From Asterochloris sp. CNOR1 (Eukaryota > Chlorophyta > Trebouxiophyceae > Trebouxiales > Trebouxiaceae): 64,000 nucleotides of DNA. Under the pieces are notes generated by a model that did no database searches, had not been told where the DNA came from, and saw only the letters and a program-made list of their open reading frames with translations. Below, piece after piece: positions 9,733-21,130 of this stretch. Numbering within the stretch: the first letter of the stretch is position 1; every line of letters begins with the position of its first letter. Made by a program: the position numbers and the translations under genes. The stretch is taken from NCBI GenBank assembly GCA_963969365.1, contig OZ017746.1, positions 3,162,001 through 3,226,000 of the forward strand, written 5' to 3'.

Positions 9733-12700
9733 CTACAGCTCTGCATCAAGCTCCTGGTCTTCGATGTCTGGCAGTGGGAAGCGCAGTATGGCTGCGACAC
9801 CTGTTAGCTGGTTCAGCTGCTCCCCTGAGACATGCATCGCAGAGAAGATAATGGCCTCCCCGCCGGCCTTCCGCACTTCCTCCACCAGAGCAGTGTACTT
9901 GTTCCTCTGCAGCCACACAGATTCGATATGGTGGTAGAGGAAAACAGCAGTTGCATTGTCCTGGCCTTCTTCAGCAAGGCAGGGTACTTGTCGCTTGCAG
10001 CCAATGGGAAGATTGATGAAGAGCATCAGGGAGGGCTGTTGGCTCTCCAAGCTTCTTTGTCACGACCACTGCACTTGTTCTTCTGCAGCAGGAGGACAGC
10101 AGCCCAGAAATGTTGAGCAACAGGAATTGTACTCAGGGTTAGCTCACATCCAGCAGAGCAGCCTGCCTGTTTCTCAGCAGCAGACAAGTGGTGTGTAGGG
10201 GGTGTGGGGGGGGTAGAAAATGACCAGAGGGCAAGGCACACATGAAGGATGGCATTGTGCTTGCAAAGACATCATGAGGCACCCGCAGCAGGCTTTTGAA
10301 AGTTGCCCTGCCACAGGCCTAGGTGAGATGTTGGCCGAGCGCCGAGCATTTGAACAAGCAGGCCCTGGGGCCCATGCGGCACCCAGACAGGTCTGCCGCA
10401 ATCATGTCTCACAGCAAAGTTCACTCTGCCTACTGTGTAAGAGAATCACAAGATAGAGTTGTTTTGTGTGCAACACACACTCTTCTGGACAGTGCAGCTG
10501 AGGCCCTGGCCTGCACCGCTGTAATAGCTGCAGGACTAAACCTAGAGCAGCGCTCACCAGGGTGACATCGTTCACACGGAAGAGGGAGTCTGTTATCAGC
10601 AGCGTCTGGATGGCGCCCAGCTCGTGGGCGGCGCGCACATGCCCAGGGCCATAGAATGCGCGTGCACTGTCCTGGCCCAGCATGCTGTAAAAGTCCTGCA
10701 GGGCTTGTGTTTCCCTGGCAGCTTTAGTGTCCTGCAAACAGGGGCGGGAGGTTGCGGCTTAGTAGTGCCTTGCCTGGTGTGACATGGGTGTTGCTGAGGG
10801 CCTGGGCAGCTTTGATGTCCTGTAGGCAGTGACAGGGGTGCGGGTCAGTTGTGGTCTGCCTCGGTATGAGTATGGCATTGCTGAGCCGCCTGGTCAGCAG
10901 CTGCAGCTGCACCTGCTCTGTACCTGCAGGAGGCTCAAGAAGATAACTCACATCTGTTAGCATACTTGTTGCCAGTCAAGCATCACTGTCCTGATGACAT
11001 TGGCCACCTCCTTTGCCGGCGCGAGAGTCTCCTCCTCAACCAGGCTGAAACCTGCAATACCAGCTCGTTCAAGAGAAAGGCTTCGCCTGGCAGCTGATGT
11101 GTACTGTACTGCACAAGGGCTGAGTTTGATGTGGCCTGTGAGGTTGCGCAGTCTCCATGAGGCTGTAAACCGCAATTAAAGTGTGGCACATGATGCTGTG
11201 CATCACGGCAGGGTGGGCCAGGCTCATGACATGGGCAGACAGGGTGGCTGTACAATGCAGGCCAAGGCAACACAGCAATAGCCACTTCAAAGCTAGAGGA
11301 ATACAGCAGCTGCAAGTCTCACCTTGATCTGGGCAGCTATTCCCGGGGAGGCCAGCACCTCTTTTAGGCTGTGCAGGTATGCTGACGAGGCAGGAGCCAG
11401 CACAATCTTCTGCTTGTTCAGGATGAGCGCCCTGCAAAGGCGTGCACACTGTCAGCCCAGCCAGGGCCGCCTGCTTATACACACTGGGCGCTTTTGCGAG
11501 ACCACACACTTTCCGATTTTATGCTTTGTGCCCTCACACTGCTGACCCCATACAGCAGGGGCACCCCCTATCGGCCAGAGCTGCTTGGCACAAAGGCAGC
11601 AAAGTAGCATGCTCTGCCAGGTGTGGGCCCGTACCTGGTGTCTTTGCGTACTGCCTCAGCATTGAGGTAATCCCGGAAGGAGTCTTTGGCGAACCCAGGC
11701 CCTGCGATGACCAGGCACTTGATCACGCCCCAGTCCACATGTCTCACCACAGCCGCGTAGACCTGCAGGGCAGCAGGGTGCAGGAATGTCAAGACCCACA
11801 CCGCTGTGTGGAAGCTGCTTGGGGCTGAGTCACAGGAAGACGCTGCTCAGATGCAGCCACGGAAACACAAAAGAGAGCAGCATTGGCCCCCCTATGCCTC
11901 CCAGCAGAACAGCACGACTCAAAATTGTGCATGCCGCTGCGGCTGTGTGCTGAAGAAAGCGTGATGCATGGCATCGTGGCCTGCCAGGCACCACCCAGCC
12001 CCTGCAGTGCCCACCTTGGCGTGGAAGGAGTCCAGGGCCTTGTCATAGCCAGCAGCTGCTGCCCCTCGCTTGCGGGGCATGTTGGTCTCAAGGCGTGCCC
12101 GCTGCAGGGTGCAGCTGGAGCCCACAAGGCAGACCGTCGCCAGGCCCTCCTGCGGGGGGGCACTGCACTGTGAGCACAGGCACTGGGCAACGCAGGATGT
12201 TGCATCCCCACGGAGGGAGAGAGGGAAAGGGTGCAGGGGAACACAGGCCGCCACAAGCAAGAGTGAGACAGGGTGCAGGGAACGCAGGATGCAAGAGGGA
12301 GACAGGGAAACAAGGTGCAGGGCCTGCAGGTGAGCTGGGGCCAGAGCTTCGGTGTGGCACCCTCTGCCTGACAGCGCGACGCGTCACACTCCATGCAAGC
12401 AAGCCGTCCCTGATCAGGCAATTCACAGATCTGTGAGGGGCCATGCCCACCCTGCGGTAGTCCTAGTGACACATAGCAGGCGCCTGCGGCCCTGGCTAGG
12501 CGATCTGACCGGTGCGGTGTATGTGCAGATGCTGCTCTGCCACATTCCCAGTGACACTTGAGACACGCCTGTGGCCCTGCCAGCCCGTGAGCAGCACAGC
12601 CACCAGGTCTGCCGAGGCTGCAGAGTTGCGGGCCTGCTGAAACATCAGCAGTGCATGGAAATTGCACCTTTGAGGCTCTCTGGTCGATGTTGCAGCACAG

Positions 12701-13799
12701 CGTGGCTGGGATTCAGGAGATCTGGAGACACCCTGCAGGCCCTTGCGCACCGGCTCCCCGGTGATCAGTCACATACGCCAAAGCCGTGAGGGTTCAGGCG
12801 CGCGTTCTGCATACCCACTGGCACCCCACAGGCCCCTGCGCCCTCGACTTGCCGTAATTAGCACTGCTGCCAGGTCCGCGGATGCCGCAGGGTCGCAGGC
12901 CTGCCTGATGCGGTCCAGGTCCAGGCGGTCCCACTCGTGCTTGGCCAGGGTGAAAGCGCGCTGCTGCTCAATCTCCAGCGTGTGGTAGGCCCCCAGCTTG
13001 ACATGCTCGTTCTCTGCCAGGTTCTTGCCGCGCAGGCGGATCTCCTGGCCTGCAGAGCCAGGAGCCCATCACGCAAGGTTGTCCTGTAAAGGCAGGGTCT
13101 TGTCAGGTAGGCACCCTGGCCTGCAGGGGTTGCAGTGCTGGCAGGTCCAGCTTTGCTATGGAGTGACTCCGCTGAAGGTTGCAGACAGGGCCCCCGTAGC
13201 GCCACATCTCCCTCCTGAGCCAGCATAGCAACTAGGAGGCATTGCTGCAGGCACACGGCTTGCATGGCATGAGCGGCGCAGACACCACCGTGTGTCCCCA
13301 TGCACGCTGCCCACCCCTCACCATCAGGGTCAAAGTCCACATGCTCCACATGGATGGTCAGCCTGATCTTGACACGCTCGCTCTCGCTGCCTTTGGATGT
13401 CTCCTGCTGCACCTTGCGGAAGGTCGTGGCGGTCACCTGGTCGCCCTCACGAATGAGGTTGTAGGCATGCCACATGTCCTCGCCTGCAGCGGCCAGAACT
13501 GATGAGGGGCAGATTGTTAGGGTGTTGCATGAAATACATGGAGGTTGCATGGGCGGTGCACAGCACAAGGCCCCTCATTGCCAACCTATTGCTGCTGACA
13601 AAGTCATCACTCCAAGGCATGGCAGGTCTGGATGCGCACCACACACTGAGAGCAGCAGCTGCGCCTTATTCTGTGCAGCAAGTCATCAGCAAATCTCTGC
13701 ACTGCAAGCTTTGTCGCCGAACTGCCGCCCACCTTCTTCAGGTACCAGCTTGATAGCTCCTTCCGTTCCAGCGGCTGGCAGCTTGCCGAGCTGCTTCAT
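9733..13799 (-). CDS. PELO: Pelota (Dom34), no-go decay and ribosome rescue factor
   Basis: eRF1-like protein that, with Hbs1, splits ribosomes stalled with an empty A site. Exons in transcription order: 13799-13733, 13483-13322, 13049-12853, 12149-12015, 11762-11635, 11431-11323, 10731-10558 and 9906-9733. They give 381 residues (human about 385), all in phase. Landmarks are [20 protein letters not shown] in the N-terminal Sm-like domain, [20 protein letters not shown], the central domain with [20 protein letters not shown], and the C-terminal [18 protein letters not shown] and [19 protein letters not shown]. No GGQ motif is seen, as expected for Pelota. The start at 13799 gives 22 residues before the EE-G-EDMW junction, exactly the human spacing. 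Intron 3 has a GCAAGT donor. Intron 6 carries a second copy of the exon-7 start. Confidence 0.95.
10732..10819 (-). repeat. 88-bp duplicate of the Pelota exon-7 acceptor and exon start
   Basis: Read on the minus strand, CTACAG/GACATCAAAGCTGCC starts at 10819 and TTGCAG/GACACTAAAGCTGCC, the real exon 7, starts at 10731. The offset is 88 bp, not a multiple of three. Using the outer acceptor without removing the inner one would reach a stop codon just past the junction. Confidence 0.8.
12851..12852 (-). other. GC donor splice site in Pelota intron 3
   Basis: Exon 3 must end after codons for AAVLIT so that [10 protein letters not shown] follows, matching the human order AVVM-Q-EGLAHICLV. The sequence there is ATTACG/GCAAGTCG. 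GCAAGT is the standard GC-AG donor; the nearest GT would delete four residues of a conserved strand. Confidence 0.8.
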
Positions 13800-15363
13800 G
13801 CTGTCCAGTGTTTTGAGCTCAATGGCATGCGTTGACCCGGTTGACCTGGTGGTTAGAGACATCAGCCTTGCAACCAATCCACTTTGCAATGACAGGCCAG
13901 CGTGGACAGTACGAGACGTGAGTCGAACGCTTGAACTGCAATGAATGAAGCAGCCTAACAGCCTACAGGCCTGCAGCTAGCTGCATCGTCACCAGGCCCC
14001 TCTGGATGTAAGAACGTAGTGCGAGAGGTTCAATTTGCCTGCTGTGTTCTGCAGGACTAATCAGCACTTCCAAAAAGCTGTTCTGTTCCCAGTTTCCAAA
14101 GGGAACAGCAAGAAGCTGGTGCGCTCCCACTTATGTTTGGTTCCCCAGCATGTGAATCCCTCCCACTAGCACCTGGTAACCCATGCCTGCTACTGCAGAT
14201 GCCATACCACCCTAATGCCCCAAGGCAAGCTATCAGGTTGTGCTCTGGCAACAAACTGACATGTGCCTGCAGTGCTGACTTTTGGCTGTGCCTCTGCAGA
14301 AACCGACCCAAGGAGACGGCAAGCAAATTCCCACATTGTACTTTCAAACTTGCGCCAAAGAGCTTCTGTTGCCCTGCCTGTTCTGGAGCTCAACATGTGT
14401 TGTGCCTTCGCATTGCAGATGCTCAACGTGGCTGGCAGTCGGCACAGGCTTCACCCATGCATCAAGACTGAGAGATGTGGGCTGATGCAATTGCATGTGC
14501 ACATGGGGGCATGTCGCTGCACTGCTGGCTGCCCTTGCAGTGCTGCTTGTGGCAATCGCAGGTGAAGTCAGCAAAAGCACACGCCGCCTGGCAATCTGCT
14601 GAGGCGATGACACACCCTCTTGCCATCATGCAGACAGGGGGAGCTCTCATGTGAAGCTGGCAGACGGTGACCCCACATCTAGGCTGCCATGGCGAACAAC
14701 CAACCAGGTGCCCTGTTCTGTGAAGGACCTGCCTGCCCGCAGCTCAGCCCATCAGCTCTGGAAGGGCAGCTGCAGCCAATATGGACATATCTGCCAGCAC
14801 TGGTGCAGCCACAGGCTGCTAGCCAGCGGTTTTTGGAGCCCCGGACATCTTGGTGCAGCATTACACAGCGGAACGGACACATGTTCGCAGCCAGCCATGA
14901 TTGTCTTCCCTGTCAGGCAACTGCCGCTGGCCCACAAAGACAAAGTTGTGTGCACCTGCAGGTGTTCCAGAGCTGTGCGCTGGTGCGGGACACAGTCGGC
15001 CTCAGCAATTCTGGCATCTCATCAGCTGTTGCCAAGGTTTGCCTGCCACAGCTTCTATCGCCCACGTCAAGGTCAGCATCACACTGCCAAGTTGTTTCAA
15101 TGTTTGACTGCAGGACATGCACAGAAAGCAGGGGATCTATGGAACCCCAGCAATGGCTTGACACATCTGAGGGCAGCTATAGGCTGAAAGGCCGGCAGAC
15201 ATGTGGACTGTAGCAAGATGAGACTTCAGGGAGTTGCCAGATAGGAGAACACTTGAGCACTGCTTTGAGAAGTTGGGCCTGAATGAAAGGCTAAGAAAAC
15301 ATCTAGTGGGCAAAGTTTGAGGTTCATGGAGCTGTTGGTAGTAGTCATTGCCATGCCCAGCCT
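13800..15363. other. Gene-poor stretch of about 1.5 kb
   Basis: This covers the Pelota upstream region and the F-box/LRR downstream region. Open frames reach 178 codons (14651-15187, +) but overlap equally long ones in other frames on both strands and show no recognisable motif. A TTACA at 14871-14875 (TGTAA on the minus strand) could be a distal polyadenylation signal for the LRR gene. I see nothing else. Confidence 0.5.
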
Positions 15364-18300
15364 TCATGGCCGCAGCAGCCTGACCCTGTTGCAGCTTGCA
15401 GCAGGTGCAGGCTGGCCAGGGTAGCTGAGGGTCAAGATCTCACGGTTGGGATGCCGGGCTTTGAGCGCCAGGGCCAGACACAGCACAAAGTGCATGCTCT
15501 GCGCGCTCCAACTCCCAACCTGCTTGCCCATCATCAGGGTCTCCAAGTTGACAAGGTGCTCCAGGAAGCCAAGAGACTCCTCAACCTGCAAGTGAAGGCA
15601 CAGAAGCAGCTGTCAGAGCCAGGGCAGCAAACATGTCCTGCATGGCAGTTGTATTGCCCATGCAATGTGATGCATGTCTGCCTGTCTAGCTGCTGGCAGC
15701 TCTGCTTCTGGATGTAACTCCTCCAGCACGATGAGCACTGGTCTAGCTGCAAGCAAAGTCACCTGCAGCTTTGCATTATCCTCAAGGTAGATCTCCTGAA
15801 GGCTGGTCATGGCGCCCAGCATACGCGGCACGCTGGTCAGGCAGTTACGTTTGAGCCCAATGGCTTTCAGGTATTTCAACTGTGTCAGTGTTGGTGGAAG
15901 GCCCTCATTCGTCAACCTGCAGAGCACTGACAGTGAGTTTGCTTGAGCCTTGTGAAGACGTGTTGCGCTGCTGAAGCAGGGCAGATGAGGCCCCAGCCGT
16001 GGCTGAGAGAATACAGTATGGTGGCACAGTCCTCAAGCAAAGCATCAATGCCCTGAGCTGCTTGCAGACAGTCCAGAAACATGTCAATTTCTGTGCCCAC
16101 CTGTTGTTGGTGAGGTCCAGTATTCTCAGGGCACCCAGGTGCTCTGCAACTGGGCCCGGCACCTGCGCCAGCCGGCAGGCCGCCAGATTCAGGCACTGCA
16201 GGTGGGACAGCTTGGAGATGCTGCTGCTCAGCCCGCAATCCAGCGATTCTGTGTTGCCCAGCTCGTTGCCTTCCAGGTCCAGGGTCTGCAGGTTCTGCAG
16301 GGTGCTGATGACCTGCAACCAGGCAGACTTGGCTCACATCCTGCCGCATCATTTGGCAGTGCACACACCAGGGTCAGTGCCTGCCATGACACAAGATCTG
16401 ACGCATGAATGCGCAGCTAGCGCTTAGGCCATGGAGGCCAAAGGAGATTGCATTGCCATCTGTGTGGCACCCTGCCCTGAAACAAAGTACCTCAACCTCA
16501 ACAGCTGCGGCCTGACGTCTGTGCCTTTGGTGAGAAGTTGGGCATGCTTCTGCCTGCTGATGCTCATGAGTGTTCAACAACCCAGCTTTGTGGTTGCGGA
16601 TGTTCTTTTGGAGCCCTGGAATATAGAAGGGCAGCAGCAGCAGTGCAGACAAGCTGACTGTCACTACTGAAATTAGTTCTCTCACCAGAGGCACAGATGT
16701 CAGGCCGCAGCTGTTGAGGTTGAGGTACTGCAGACCCTGCAGCCCGCACAGCTCCTCAGGGAAGGCCTCAGCCTGCGCGGCCGCCTCCTCCTCCTCCTCA
16801 TCTGCTGGGGCAGGCTGCCTGTAGGAGTCCCCGAGGTACACGTTGCCCTCGACGTCCAGCGTGGTCAGGGCTGTCAGCTTGCCCAGGCTGGGGGGCAGGT
16901 TGGCCAGGGTGCAGAAGTCCAGGTTCAGCACCTGCAGGCAGGCGTCCACAGGCTGCAAGGCAGGAGGCAGATGTGGAGTAGGAGATGCAGCCATGTTGCT
17001 TGCCATGTGAGTGGCGGCCAGGGGCGCGTTGAGCAGCACAGAGGCCAGCGCAGGGCTACTTGGGAGTGCCACAACGACATTGCTTGCATATGCTGCAGAA
17101 GACTCTGCATTCAAGTTTCCCGCCACAGTCTGAGTGACATACAGCTGACTGAGACTCTGCCTGTGCCTGCAGAGGCTGTGGTTTTGCAGATCAGGGCTCC
17201 ATTGGATGTATGCTGCTGGCAGGCAAGAAGCTGATCTACGACCTTCAGCCCATGCCGCATGGAAACCACATCAAACCTGCAGCGCTCTCACCTGCAGCTT
17301 GTTCAGCCGTGAAATGCTGGTGGGCAACTGGGTGATGCCGTAGTGGCAGCTGAGGGTCAAGTGGGTCATGTTGGTCAGCTGCATCATGGCCTCGGGGAAG
17401 TGGAGCAGGCCCCACTTGATCTCATTGGCGCTAGGGTCTTCCAGGGTGTCAGGGGGCTGGTCGCAGTCCAGCACCACCTCCTGCAGCTGGGTCAGGCTGG
17501 CCAGGGCCTTGAAGTCGGCGTCGCTGATGGTGCTTCGCATGTTCTTCAGGCTGAGCACCTGCAGGGCTGGCGGTACAGCAGTGAGCAGGGTGGGTGCGGG
17601 GACTGGGAAGCTTGTGCTGCTCAAGGGAACTGCATTGAGGATCCGTTGCCACCAGGAAGCAGGCTCCGTCCAGGTGTTGAGGGACTTGCCTCTGGCCAGG
17701 ACAGACTTTACCAGATACGCAGGATGAAGAAACGTGTGAGAAGCTCTGCCGTCAAGCTCAAGAAGCCTTTTGTTTAAAGCTGGCCTTCTGCGCAGCCAGA
17801 CAGCGTGAGTGGTCACCTTGAGGTTGGTCAGGTAAGCGAGGGAGGGGAAGAAGCGGCGCCCCATGTACAGGTCAGAGCACTGCTCCAGCACCAGCTCCTG
17901 CAGGTTGTTGTGCACAAGCCGGAAGAGGCTGGGCATGCCATCCCTGCACAGCAGAAGCCCAATGTTGTGACCAGCAGACTTGCTGCTAAGGCAACCAGAC
18001 TGCTGTGCAGCCAGCAGCAATAACAGCATAGTTGTGCCGTACACATTCATGCTGAAGAGCAGTTGCACAGCAGCAGCGCTTCCCCAGGGGAAAAGGTGAT
18101 CCTCGCCACAAGGCCCACCCCATGGCAGCCTGCTCTGCACTGCAAGGCACGCTCCCTCTGTACAGCGCGCGCAGCCTGCACCCACAGGGAATGCCCTGCA
18201 TGCCTTGGCCTGCCATGATGTGCCCCATCCACCCTGTGTGCCCACCAGTGACCGCTGGGGCACGGCAGCCCCTGTCCAGAAAGCATGCACAGGGGCAACC

Positions 18301-20072
18301 TGGGAAAGCCTGCTCAACCTTGCAAACCACACTCACTCTGTGAAGTTGTGGGGCGCCCGGAGGCGCATGCCGTGCCTCACACGGTCCAGCTCCGAGTTGC
18401 GGCGGTCCACCAGCGCCAGCCCCGACAGCGCTCGCCCCAGCCGTTCCAAAGCCACATCATCCATGGCCTGCAGCCCACGTATCGACACCTTGGCACACGC
18501 CTTTCAGAGTCCAGCTGGCCATGCGATATCGCTGCAGCCTATACATATCTGGTAGGACCGCGGCAGGCAGACATGGCGTCTGGACCACACATGCAGCCTG
18601 GGTGCGCCTTCTGGCTTGAGGGACTCTCGGATAAGGGCAAGTCTAATTGGCATGGCATGGCATGGCATGGCATGGGAATTGGCATAACCCCCAACACAGG
18701 TGCGCAGCGGGGTGATGTTAACATTGCCCCTGCTGGCCCAGCCGCCCCTTGCACTGCAGCAGGATCCCTAAGCACTTGTTCCAGACTGCCAGCATGCCCA
18801 ACAGTGGCCTGCAACAATGGCCATTGATGTCATCGCTGGACAGTGAGGCAAGCTGCCTGCTCACTCGCTCAAAATCCTCGTCCAAGTCTCGCGCAGAGCC
18901 CCGCATGCGCAGCGACTTGACAGATGCCGCTCGCGGGGCCAGCCACGATAGCACAGCTTGCATGCTGACCTGCAGAAGAGGCGGTTGGGGGCTTTGCATA
19001 GGTCAGCCAGAGTGGAAAGGCATGAGCAGCTCACTTCTTCTTGAGACGGGGACAAGGTCAGAGCAAATTGCAGACCAGATGCTGGCCGGCCACAGGGCAC
19101 TGTGCCATGCCTCCTTGACGAGACAGCCATCTCCAGGTGGCTTCCACGACGAAGGCAAATTTGGGCCTGAGCAGACGTCCAGACTTCAAAATCAGGCACA
19201 GGCAGCTGTGTGGTCACCTTGCTGTGGCTGGGGTACAGCAGGGCCAGCTCTGCTCCCTCCCCTGAGCTGGAAGCATGCTCAGCGCGTGTCATGTGCACAA
19301 TCGCCTGCTCCGTGAGGAAATTGAGCTCCAAGTGGTTCCACAGCGTACTGGGCCTGCAGCAGCGGGTGAGCCCTGCAGTCCTAGTTCTGAGCTGCCATGC
19401 AGCCAGTTCTGACGATTAGGCAAGCAGGCCGCGCCCACAGCGCGAATCAGGCCAGTACCAGCAATCTCTTGCTCAGGTCAGGATAAGCTGCAACACAGCA
19501 TCAGCTGCCTGCTGGACAAGCCAGGCTGCTAAGTGCAGGAACTTGAAAGCTGTGACACTGGGTGTCGATGACACGGTGCCTGCCTTGTGCAAGGCCTGGC
19601 CCTGCTTGTCAGACAGCGCACCTGGAAAGGAGCTCCTGCCACTGACGGCAAACCAGGGGCAGCAGTGCCCTTTGTGTCGTCTGGGACAGGTTGTGGAACA
19701 CCTGGGGGCAACACAGGCAGGCATTAGCAGCTTGGGAGGCAAACAGGCCTCACTGAGGCACATCAGGCGTGGAAAGTAGGGAGTAAGCATTCATTGAATG
19801 CAGCTTGCAGGCAAGCTCCTCGGTATGATGATCCAAGCCAGTGCAGGCAGTTAGAGGGCGGCCTGAGTTGTATACGTGTGTACTCCGGGAAACAGCAGCC
19901 CACGACAAGTTGCTGTTGGCATTGGCGCAGGCCAATCTTGGAGACTGACCTGAATCAAAAGGTCGGGCGGCAGAGCCAGGATGGGGGCCTGCGCCTCCTT
20001 GATCTCGTCAAACAACTCAGCACGCCGGCGCTTGGCCCCACATCGCCCTGGCTCATTGGGCCGAGGGCGCAT
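15364..20072 (-). CDS. F-box / leucine-rich-repeat protein (putative SCF substrate receptor)
   Basis: Exons in transcription order: 20072-19950, 19701-19622, 19353-19218, 18969-18865, 18467-18337, 17943-17817, 17558-17292, 16931-16686, 16312-16101, 15916-15763 and 15585-15364. They give 600 residues with phases agreeing throughout. Residues about 34-65 (LPPDLLIQVFHNLSQ, then LLPLVCRQWQELL) fit an F-box. The rest is LRR: LQVLSLKN, MTHLTLSCHYGITQLPTSIS, LQVLNLDFCTLANLPPSLGK, LQYLNLNSCGLTSVP, LQTLDLEGNELG, LRILDLTNN and LKAIGLKRNCLTSVP. An acidic run (DEEEEEAAAQAEA) sits in exon 8. F-box/LRR proteins usually bring substrates to SCF ubiquitin ligases; the substrate is unknown. The start is the ATG of MRPRPNEPGRC; an upstream exon is possible. 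Intron 8 holds an inverted copy of the exon-8 end. Confidence 0.85.
16486..16729. repeat. Inverted repeat pairing exon 8 and its 5' splice site with intron 8 of the LRR gene
   Basis: Arms at 16486-16535 and 16680-16729 are 50 bp each, with a 144-bp spacer. The right arm, read on the minus strand, is the real exon-8 end plus donor (TACCTCAACCTCAACAGCTG ... GGTGAGA). The left arm carries the same sequence in opposite orientation within the following intron. I count two mismatches in 50. In the pre-mRNA the arms are complementary. Confidence 0.9.
18648..18676. repeat. Pentanucleotide microsatellite (TGGCA)n
   Basis: About 5.5 copies of TGGCA in tandem, in the intron between exons 4 and 5 of the F-box/LRR gene. 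Confidence 0.9.
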
Positions 20073-21130
20073 GCGGATCAGCTTGCGTGGCACTGCATCA
20101 CAAGGATACTGGTCACGGCTAGTTTGGGCAGTGTCAGTGTGTGCCCGTACCACAAGCAGGAGAAGCAGATGCTGCCTGCCAGGCTGCCCACAGTTGCACT
20201 CTGGGCTGTGGCCCAACTTGCATGGCACTATCCTCCCGCATACTAGAAGAGAGCAGATGTCTTGCTCTGTGCTCCCCTCAGGCAGAGCAAGGAGCAACCG
20301 CATAGAGTGGCTGCATGGCCAGCATTTTGTCATGCAGGACAGCACAATGCACAAATCGCTTTCAGTACATCAGTGCCGGCGAAGTGCTTTGATGTATGTC
20401 ATACTGACCGGCCTGGGACTTGCCACAGGAGTTCGGGGACCCAAGAGTGTCCAAGCCAGGCGCCTTTTGGCTCAGCACTGCACCCATGCCCTGCTGCTCT
20501 GCAACGCTGAGGTTATGTTGCTGCTGGAGGCTGGGCCGCATTGCGCTGTGAACAGTACTGCCCTGTGCCAGAGGTGGCACGTGGTCCCTGACTCCCACGC
20601 AGCCCCCTCCAACAGCCATGGCCTCAGGGCTGGGCATTGATTCAGTCTACCCTCTGGAGGACTGCAAAAGGGGAGTCACAAACTTAGGCTTCTGTGTTTC
20701 TAAAGGTTAGAGCTGCCAGCATGGCTTCCTTTCGGGAAAGCTTACATGGAAGTCAAGCATTGTGCTAGTCATTCCACTGTCCAGACGACCATGGTCCACA
20801 TGCAGCAAACGACGCCTGTGTGCCTGCTATGTGCAGCTTGATCCCCAGAATGAAAGAAAACCGCACATAGATGCAGGCAGCATTATTTTTGAGAAGCAGC
20901 CAAGCTCATGCTATATGGAATCGCTGGAGCATCAGGCAGATCAGGTGGCAGATCTCAACCTGCTGCTTAGCTCAACAAAGAGAGGAAGCTCGGGCAAAGC
21001 TCAACAGTGGGTAGGCAATCAGGATCACCCTGGCTACCCTGCAAGCTGCTGTTGGCCCAGAAATGTGCCAGGGTGGCTTCAAGGACTTCATAAAGTGCGA
21101 TGACATGAATCTGACATTTTCCCGCAACTG
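20073..21130. other. Intergenic stretch between two minus-strand genes
   Basis: This lies between the F-box/LRR start and the PGS1 stop codon. TTACA at 20742-20746 (TGTAA on the minus strand) could end the PGS1 transcript. Open frames (for example 19981-20640, +) overlap the LRR first exon and have no family match. I see no gene. Confidence 0.5.

Noticed and set aside
14651-15213. Possible plus-strand gene of about 175 codons
   Set aside because: Two overlapping plus-strand frames and several minus-strand frames are equally open. No conserved motif or convincing intron pattern is visible.
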